Below, piece by piece: positions 6,439 through 10,656 of a DNA stretch of 10,656 nt. Position 1 is the stretch's first letter. Every line of letters starts with the position of its first letter. The stretch covers positions 1 through 10,656 of the forward strand of contig JBEHWX010000152.1 of the NCBI GenBank assembly GCA_048498995.1. Direction: 5' to 3'. Below the pieces are notes generated by a model. The model searched no databases. It was not told the origin of the DNA and saw only the letters and a list, made by a program, of their open reading frames with translations. Origin of the DNA: JBEHWX01 sp048498995 (GTDB lineage: Bacteria; Bacteroidota; Ignavibacteria; OLB7). A program made the position numbers and the translations under genes.

Positions 6439-8631
6439 TCAGTTCTCGTCCCCTTCGTCGCCGGCCGTCTCCTCGGAGCTCTCCTCGGAGCTCTCGTCAC
6501 CGGAAGCATCGGCCGGAGCTTCGTCGGAAGCTTCCGCCGTCGCGTCGGCCGCCTCATCCTCCGGCGCCGACTCCTCGTCCACCGGCTCCTCGGCTCCCGA
6601 CTCCTCGGCTCCCGACTCATCGGTTGCCGGCTCCTCGGCGGCGATCTCCGCGGAGGACTCGGCCGGGGCGGTGAGATCGCCGAGCGTGAGCTGATCCTCG
6701 TGATGTCCGGCCGCGCCGACCTTCGCCTCGATCTCGGCCACCTCGCTGTTCTCGTCGACGGTGATCACCTCGGCACGCTCCGGCGAAAGAACATTCTCCT
6801 CCATCAGCTCCTCGAGCTCGCGGAGCTTGGGAAGATCCCCGACATTGTTGATGCCGAAGACGCGGAGGAACTCGTCGGTGGTGCCGTACAGAAGCGGACG
6901 GCCCACTCCCTCGGAGCGTCCGGTGATCGAGATGAGATTCTTCTCCATCAGGTTCAGCAGAACCTGATCGCAGTTGACGCCGCGGATCGCCTCGACCTCG
7001 GGCTTGGAGACCGGCTGACGGTAGGCGATGATCGCCAGCGTTTCAAGCGCCGCCGGTGAGAGGCGGCGCCGCTGTTTTTCCTTGGAGAGGAGCGCCACGT
7101 ACTCGCCGAAATCGCGCGTGGTGGCGAACTGGAACCCGCCGGCGACCTCGACGATCCGGAAGGCGCGTCCCGTCTCGTCGTAGTCGAGGTTGAGCTCCTC
7201 GATCAGGAGCCGCACGAAGCGCTGGTCGATCGTCTCGGTGCGTCCCCAGGTGGAGGGGCGGCCGGCCACGCGGGCCTCGGCGCGCTCCATCGCCTCCAGC
7301 AGCGCCCCGGTCTCCTCCGAGCCGGACGGCGGCATGCTCTCCGGCACCGCCCCGTCGGACTCGACGGCATCGGACGCGGCGATCTCGGGCTCCACGCCCT
7401 CCGCGTCGAGCAGATCGGCGGGGGGCTCGGCATCGAGCGTCATCGGATCGGTCGTGGCGAGCAGATCGGCGTCCGTCGGCTCGTCCGTGGCGCCGTCGGC
7501 CGCCATCTCCTCACCCGCTTCCTCGCTCCCCATGGCCTCATCCGTCGCCGCATCATCGCCGCCAACGGCTTCGCCGGCGGCCGGCTCCTCGGCACTCTTC
7601 TCGTCGCCCGGCATCTCGGCGGCGGTCGTCTCCACGTCCGGAGCATCGGTATCGGCCGGGCCATCGACCTCCTCGCCGCCATCGGCCATGTCGGCCGACG
7701 ACTCCGCGGGGATCGGCTCCAGGGGGATCATCTCCTCCGGCATCGCGCTCTCGGGCGTCTCCTCGGAAGGCGCCCCGGGTGTCTCGACGAGCGCGTTCAC
7801 GTCGGCGACATCGGGGCCGAGCGTGACTCCCTCGTCGACGATATCGTCGATCGTGGCCACGAGCTGACTCGTGGTGGCCACCGCTAGATCGATCCGCTCG
7901 GCCTGAATCTTCCCGGCATCGTCATCGGCCGGTTCTTCCACCGAATCGCCGGCAGCGGACTCTTCGTCGGACCGCTCATCGGCAATGGACTCATCGACGA
8001 CCGGCTCATCGGAAGAAGCTTCCGTGGCCTGCTCCTCGGTCGTCGGCGCCGCGTCGGCGGGCTCTCCGGCAATCTCGGCGGTCGCAGTTTCTGTTCCCTC
8101 CGACACGGCGGGCGCATGCTCCTTGGGCGCGCCGTTCTCCCCGGTCACGGCTCCGTCGGCAACGGCTTCATCGGCCGTCACATCGTCGGATGTCGCCGCA
8201 TCGCTCGCGGGCTCCTCGACCGGCGCGGTCTCCTCCATGCTTCCGGCGCTCGCGGCTTCATCGGCCTCGTTGTCGGCGCTCTCCACGGACGGCGCCGGCT
8301 CCCCGGATGCGGGCTCGACGGATGCGGACTCGACGGATGCGGGCTCGATGGATGCGGGCTCGACGGCGGAAGCGGCATCGGGCTCGGCCCCGGCCTCCGC
8401 TTCGGAAGCGGCCGCGGACGGTGCCTCGGACTCCGGCGGAACGAGCGACATCTGCTCCTCGGCCCCCGCGACAGCTCCCTCCTCCTGGGCCTGCTTGCCG
8501 GCGATGTCGTCACCGGCGAGCAGACGAACGAGCGTCCGCGCCGGCAGAGGCTCCTCGCTGGCGAAGATCAGCGCCTCGATGATCGGTTTGAGGGTGCCGG
8601 CGTCCCCGGCGATGCGAAACTGCTTGGACAT
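6439..8631 (-). CDS. scpB: Condensin accessory protein ScpB with a large acidic insert
   Basis: ScpB is the winged-helix (kite) partner of ScpA in the SMC-ScpAB condensin that compacts and segregates chromosomes. The family usually has about 200 residues; this one has 730. The conserved core is split. Residues 14-40 (TLKPIIEALIFASEEPLPAR) are the first helices of the N-terminal winged helix. The domain resumes at 467-508 (IDQRFVRLLIEELNLDYDE, then IVEVAGGFQFATT). The second winged helix follows intact at 515-605 (LSPAALETLAIIAYRQPVSK and GRPLLYGTTDEFL). Residues about 42-445 are an Ala/Glu/Asp/Ser/Pro insert with, by eye, only six Lys/Arg and no Cys, Phe, Tyr or Trp. A second acidic tail covers about 650-730. 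The reading frame is unbroken. scpA, often adjacent, is not here. No ribosome site is seen, but the start fits the family. The lipoprotein gene follows in the same direction. Confidence 0.93.
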   Translation of the reverse strand: MSKQFRIAGDAGTLKPIIEALIFASEEPLPARTLVRLLAGDDIAGKQAQEEGAVAGAEEQMSLVPPESEAPSAAASEAEAGAEPDAASAVEPASIEPASVESASVEPASGEPAPSVESADNEADEAASAGSMEETAPVEEPASDAATSDDVTADEAVADGAVTGENGAPKEHAPAVSEGTETATAEIAGEPADAAPTTEEQATEASSDEPVVDESIADERSDEESAAGDSVEEPADDDAGKIQAERIDLAVATTSQLVATIDDIVDEGVTLGPDVADVNALVETPGAPSEETPESAMPEEMIPLEPIPAESSADMADGGEEVDGPADTDAPDVETTAAEMPGDEKSAEEPAAGEAVGGDDAATDEAMGSEEAGEEMAADGATDEPTDADLLATTDPMTLDAEPPADLLDAEGVEPEIAASDAVESDGAVPESMPPSGSEETGALLEAMERAEARVAGRPSTWGRTETIDQRFVRLLIEELNLDYDETGRAFRIVEVAGGFQFATTRDFGEYVALLSKEKQRRRLSPAALETLAIIAYRQPVSKPEVEAIRGVNCDQVLLNLMEKNLISITGRSEGVGRPLLYGTTDEFLRVFGINNVGDLPKLRELEELMEENVLSPERAEVITVDENSEVAEIEAKVGAAGHHEDQLTLGDLTAPAESSAEIAAEEPATDESGAEESGAEEPVDEESAPEDEAADATAEASDEAPADASGDESSEESSEETAGDEGDEN
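8306..8365 (-). repeat. 15-bp tandem repeat inside scpB
   Basis: Four copies of a 15-bp unit (plus strand GATGCGGGCTCGACG; copies at 8306, 8321, 8336 and 8351) differ by single bases. On the coding strand they encode the five-residue repeats around residues 90-110 of the acidic insert (IEPAS, VESAS, VEPAS). The unit length keeps the frame, so this shows how the insert could grow or shrink by replication slippage. Confidence 0.9.
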
Positions 8632-8771
8632 GGAGATAGGATGCGAGCTGCTGTATGCGTGAGACCTCCATCTCTCCGGGAAGAGTGCTTCGAGAAGAAG
8701 CTCTTCACGTGGACTCTCTTCCGGAGGAGAGGGCTTCCACCAACCGGGAGGGGCCCGGCCGGGGGAAGCAG

Positions 8772-8779
8772 CAAAGGTA
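8772..8779 (-). promoter_or_regulatory. Candidate -7 promoter box upstream of scpB
   Basis: TACCTTTG on the minus strand fits the TAnnTTTG consensus. No clear TTG is found 19-21 bases upstream. It would give a leader of about 130 bases before the scpB ATG at 8631. The rest of 8632-8771 is purine/pyrimidine-biased with small hairpins (for example GAAGAAGCTCTTC at 8694-8706) and no gene. Confidence 0.3.
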
Positions 8780-8842
8780 ATAACAACGGCAGAATCCCCG
8801 CCCCCCTCCGATGACCGGGATCGACGGCCGGCAAAAAACTTC

Positions 8843-8874
8843 TTGCATTCGGCCGAGACGCGCCCCTATGTTTG
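8843..8874 (+). promoter_or_regulatory. Candidate promoter of the SAM riboswitch / metB transcript
   Basis: TATGTTTG (8867-8874) matches TAnnTTTG, and TTG (8843-8845) lies 21 bases upstream, as in the Bacteroidetes TTG-N19-21-TAnnTTTG promoter. Read as an ordinary promoter it is TTGCAT, 18 bases, TATGTT. Initiation would fall close to 8880, exactly where the riboswitch P1 helix begins, which supports the call. Confidence 0.6.
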
Positions 8875-8880
8875 CATCAA

Positions 8881-8999
8881 CTCATCAAGAACGACCGAGG
8901 GATCAGGCCCTGTGACGTCGTAGCAACCGGTTCGCCGCGCAAGCGGCAGAATGCCAAGGTGCTAAATCCTGCCTGGCAAATGAGACCAGGGAAGATGAG
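8881..8999 (+). promoter_or_regulatory. SAM-I riboswitch (S-box) aptamer
   Basis: This RNA aptamer binds S-adenosylmethionine and controls the downstream metB-type gene. P1 pairs CTCATC (8881-8886) with GATGAG (8994-8999). P2 pairs ACGAC (8891-8895) with GTCGT (8917-8921) and encloses the hallmark GAGGGA (8897-8902) and GGCCC (8906-8910). GCAACC follows at 8923-8928. A GCCGC/GCGGC hairpin with a GCAA loop (8934-8947) forms the P3 tip. The conserved AAGGTGCTAAATCC lies at 8957-8970. P4 pairs CCTGG (8972-8976) with CCAGG (8986-8990). The switch acts through transcription termination. GAGGGCA (8997-9003) overlaps the P1 3' strand and is exactly complementary to TGCCCTC (9037-9043), the start of the terminator. 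Low SAM should favour this anti-terminator, and high SAM should stabilise P1 and allow termination. Confidence 0.95.
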
Positions 9000-9038
9000 G
9001 GCACCAGATGACTCGCGCGTGTTCGTCGCGTATGGCTG

Positions 9039-9061
9039 CCCTCCCTTCCGGAGGGTTTTTT
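9039..9061 (+). terminator. Riboswitch-controlled intrinsic terminator
   Basis: The stem CCCTCC (9039-9044) pairs with GGAGGG (9050-9055) around a five-base loop, followed directly by six T (9056-9061). The 5' arm overlaps the anti-terminator strand 9037-9043, so the two structures exclude each other. This is the expression platform of the SAM-I aptamer. Confidence 0.92.
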
Positions 9062-9080
9062 CATTTCCAGGGGAGATGGG

Positions 9081-9149
9081 GTGGCCAACGCTCACGCGTC
9101 CGTCCGGCTGATGCCGGATGTCGTTGCCTCCTCGATGCTCCCGCACTGA
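9081..9149 (+). CDS. Possible 22-residue leader peptide
   Basis: A GTG at 9081 sits 5 bases after AGGGGAG (9069-9075) and opens a short frame of 22 codons ending in TGA at 9147-9149. The frame contains two internal ATG codons (9111 and 9135). Its stop lies in the loop of the second hairpin (9135-9157). A translating ribosome would therefore cover the 5' arm of that hairpin. This could be a leader peptide that couples translation to read-through, but it is too short to call with confidence and there is no comparative evidence. Confidence 0.25.
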   Translation: MANAHASVRLMPDVVASSMLPH

Positions 9150-9163
9150 GGGGGCATTTTCGT
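9135..9163 (+). terminator. Possible second terminator in the metB leader
   Basis: ATGCTCCC (9135-9142) pairs with GGGGGCAT (9150-9157) over 8 bp with one T-G wobble and a seven-base loop, followed by TTTTCGTTT. It lies between the riboswitch terminator and the metB start. The T-run is imperfect. Smaller hairpins nearby include CCGGC/GCCGG at 9104-9117. Confidence 0.45.
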
Positions 9164-9281
9164 TTCCGGACCAGGCTCCGCGCATGCGGAACCACACCGG
9201 ACACGCTCCGGCGGACCACTCCGCCTCGGCTCTTGATGAGATCGACGCATCGGTCGTGAATCACATTCAGGAGATAGAGGC

Positions 9282-10487
9282 ATGAGCATCACCTCGAGCA
9301 CGCGCGCCGTCCTGGCCGGACAGCGGACCGATTCCAGCTACAACAGCATCGTCCCCCCGATCTACCAGTCGGCCAACTTCCGCTTCGAGGAAGTCGGACG
9401 GACCAAGGGCTACGACTACACCCGGAGCGGCAACCCGACGCGCACCGCGCTCGAGGAGACGCTCGCCGAGCTCGAGGGGGGCGCCGGCGCGGTCGCCGTC
9501 AACACCGGCATGGCCGCCATCTCCACCGTGCTCGCAACCTTCGCGACCGGCTCCCACGTCATCTGCTCCCACGACTGCTACGGCGGCACCGAGCGGCTGC
9601 TGACCACGCTCCGCGATCAGGGGAAGCTCGACGTCACCTTCGTCGATCTGACCGATCCGTTCGCGCTGCTGGACGCGCGCCGTCCGGAAACCCGCGCCGT
9701 CTGGGTCGAGACCCCCTCCAACCCGCTCCTCCGGATCGTCGACCTGGAACATGTGGCGCAGTTCACCCGCTCGGCCGATCTGCTGCTGATCGTCGACAAC
9801 ACCTTCCTCTCCCCTCTGTTCCAGCGCCCGATCGCGCTCGGCGCCGATATCGTGGTCCACTCGACCACGAAGTACCTCAACGGACACTCCGACGTGGTCG
9901 GCGGCGCCGTCGTGACGGCGACCGTGGAGCTGCACCGGGAGATCGCCTTCACCGCCAACTGCCACGGCACCACCGCGCAGCCGTTCGATTCCTGGCTGGT
10001 GATCCGGGGCATCAAGACGCTGGCGCTCCGGCTGGAGCAGCACGAGCAGAACGCCTTCGCGGTGGCGCGCTTCCTTCAGGAGCATCCGCTGGTCGAGAAG
10101 GTCTACTACCCGGGGCTGAGCTCGCACGAGGGGCACGAGCTGGCCGCGCGCCAGCAGCGGGGCTTCGGCGGCGTGGTCTCCTTCGCGCTCCGCGGCGGCT
10201 GGCGGAATGTCGAGAAGGTGCTCGGCGCCACGAAGATCTTCGCCCTGGCCGAATCGCTCGGCGGCGTCGAATCGCTGATCGAGCACCCGGCCACGATGAG
10301 CCACGCATCCATGCGCCCGGAGCGCCGCGCCGCCGCCGGCATCACCGACGCGACGCGGGCGGACCGAGGCCATCGCAGGAATGCATCTGCAAGAACGATG
10401 TGCTGCTTTCCATTCGCGGCAACATGCCGAAATGCGCTCTGGTCCAAGACGACTTTCCCGAGCCGACCTATGCTTCGGGCAATCTAG
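9282..10487 (+). CDS. metB: Cystathionine gamma-synthase-type PLP enzyme, C-terminus replaced
   Basis: This is a PLP-dependent trans-sulfuration enzyme of the Cys/Met metabolism family, most like cystathionine gamma-synthase (activated homoserine plus cysteine to cystathionine in methionine synthesis). YDYTRSGNPTR (44-54) and GM (76-77) bind PLP phosphate and ring, D172 in VDNTF contacts the pyridine nitrogen, and K197 in HSTTKYLNGHSD forms the Schiff base. The ATG at 9282 follows AGGAG by 8 bases. Control by the upstream SAM-I riboswitch supports a methionine role; O-acetylhomoserine sulfhydrylase or cystathionine gamma-lyase activity cannot be excluded. The family sequence runs to SHASMRPERRAAAGITDAT (to about 358), where LSVGIED and the final helix should follow. 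Instead the sequence becomes unrelated near base 10356, and the in-frame stop at 10485-10487 lies in foreign DNA. The last 43 residues are not native, so the true gene is truncated. Confidence 0.9.
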   Translation: MSITSSTRAVLAGQRTDSSYNSIVPPIYQSANFRFEEVGRTKGYDYTRSGNPTRTALEETLAELEGGAGAVAVNTGMAAISTVLATFATGSHVICSHDCYGGTERLLTTLRDQGKLDVTFVDLTDPFALLDARRPETRAVWVETPSNPLLRIVDLEHVAQFTRSADLLLIVDNTFLSPLFQRPIALGADIVVHSTTKYLNGHSDVVGGAVVTATVELHREIAFTANCHGTTAQPFDSWLVIRGIKTLALRLEQHEQNAFAVARFLQEHPLVEKVYYPGLSSHEGHELAARQQRGFGGVVSFALRGGWRNVEKVLGATKIFALAESLGGVESLIEHPATMSHASMRPERRAAAGITDATRADRGHRRNASARTMCCFPFAATCRNALWSKTTFPSRPMLRAI

Positions 10488-10568
10488 CTGTCCTGCGGCC
10501 CGATTCAGAAAAAATCGACCCCAGCTACCTCTGGACCGTGATGATGCGAAGTCATGGGGCGGATGCCT
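10358..10568 (+). pseudogene. Internal fragment of type I restriction specificity subunit (HsdS-like)
   Basis: In a frame different from metB, about 70 codons read as a piece of a type I restriction-modification S-subunit target-recognition domain: NDVLLSIRGNMPKCALV, then YASGNLAVLRPDSEKIDP, then SYLWTVMMRS. This is the typical DVLLSIRG...SGN(L/F)xVLRPD...YL pattern. Full HsdS proteins have roughly 400 residues, so both ends are missing. The match begins abruptly after the metB break near 10358 and fades by about 10568, where the nuoB end starts on the other strand. The segment is visibly less GC-rich than metB. No start codon, hsdM or hsdR is present. It cannot be a working gene here; it is either a remnant or a chimeric assembly piece. 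Confidence 0.65.
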
Positions 10569-10656
10569 TCAGGAACGCGCGATGGTGCTGGTGCGGCGGA
10601 TCTTCTTCTGCAGCTGCAGGATGCCGTGGATCAGCGCCTCGGCCGTCGGCGGGCAG
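10569..10656 (-). CDS. nuoB: NADH-quinone oxidoreductase subunit B, C-terminal end only
   Basis: Read from the window edge on the minus strand, 28 codons and a TGA (10571-10569) give CPPTAEALIHGILQLQKK followed by IRRTSTIARS. This is the C-terminus of NuoB, the complex I subunit that holds iron-sulfur cluster N2. The first visible residue would be the last cluster-ligand Cys of the (V)PGCPP motif. The rest of the gene lies beyond the window, if it is truly adjacent. nuoC, which usually follows nuoB, is not found downstream (below 10569); the HsdS-like fragment is there instead. This adds to the suspicion of a false join. Confidence 0.8.
   Translation of the reverse strand, partial: CPPTAEALIHGILQLQKKIRRTSTIARS

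Noticed and set aside
7985..8662. Ser/Ala-rich plus-strand frames opposite scpB, including 7190-7867
   Set aside because: They are the reverse complement of the Ala/Glu/Asp-rich insert and overlap the conserved ScpB N-terminus. No start signal or family match.
10340..10487. Simple frameshift explaining the abnormal metB C-terminus
   Set aside because: None of the three plus-strand frames after 10358 restores the expected LSVGIED-type ending. One frame encodes an HsdS-like fragment instead, so the DNA itself changes.

Overview
This window is high-GC bacterial DNA carrying ordinary, well-spaced genes on both strands. The best guess at the source is an uncultured member of the Fibrobacteres-Chlorobi-Bacteroidetes (FCB) side of the tree, for example an Eisenbacteria-like lineage. 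Three clues support this. There is a TPR/coiled-coil/LuxR regulator of the kind common in Bacteroidetes. There is a small FlgD-like Ig domain protein. Upstream of genes there are several TAnnTTTG boxes, which are the Bacteroidetes-type -7 promoter element. This placement is inference; the window contains no rRNA or tRNA.

Layout. 1-186: a tandem 61-bp repeat with palindromes. 187-957 (-): an unknown secreted protein. 958-1488: non-coding, with two copies of a 63-bp hairpin repeat. 1489-3156 (-): the TPR/LuxR regulator. 3451-4456 (+): the Ig-like mini-protein and an HAD phosphatase. 4460-5653 (-): a two-domain chromate (CHR family) transporter, convergent with the phosphatase. 5692-5765: homopolymer G and C tracts in the chrA leader. 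5802-8631 (-): scpB followed by a helical-repeat lipoprotein. 8632-9281: a divergent intergenic region with a SAM-I riboswitch and its terminator. 9282 onward (+): cystathionine gamma-synthase/metB-type gene under that riboswitch.

The clearest regulatory circuit is the SAM-I riboswitch. P1, anti-terminator and terminator strands can all be paired by eye, so high S-adenosylmethionine should stop transcription before metB. The oddest protein is ScpB: a disordered, strongly acidic insert of about 400 residues splits its N-terminal winged-helix domain.

The last 300 bases are not coherent. metB loses its C-terminus near 10356, an internal piece of a type I restriction specificity subunit (HsdS-like) follows, and the window closes on the antisense 3' end of nuoB. 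This looks like a chimeric contig end, or less likely a real rearrangement. I see no CRISPR array, prophage or complete insertion sequence.
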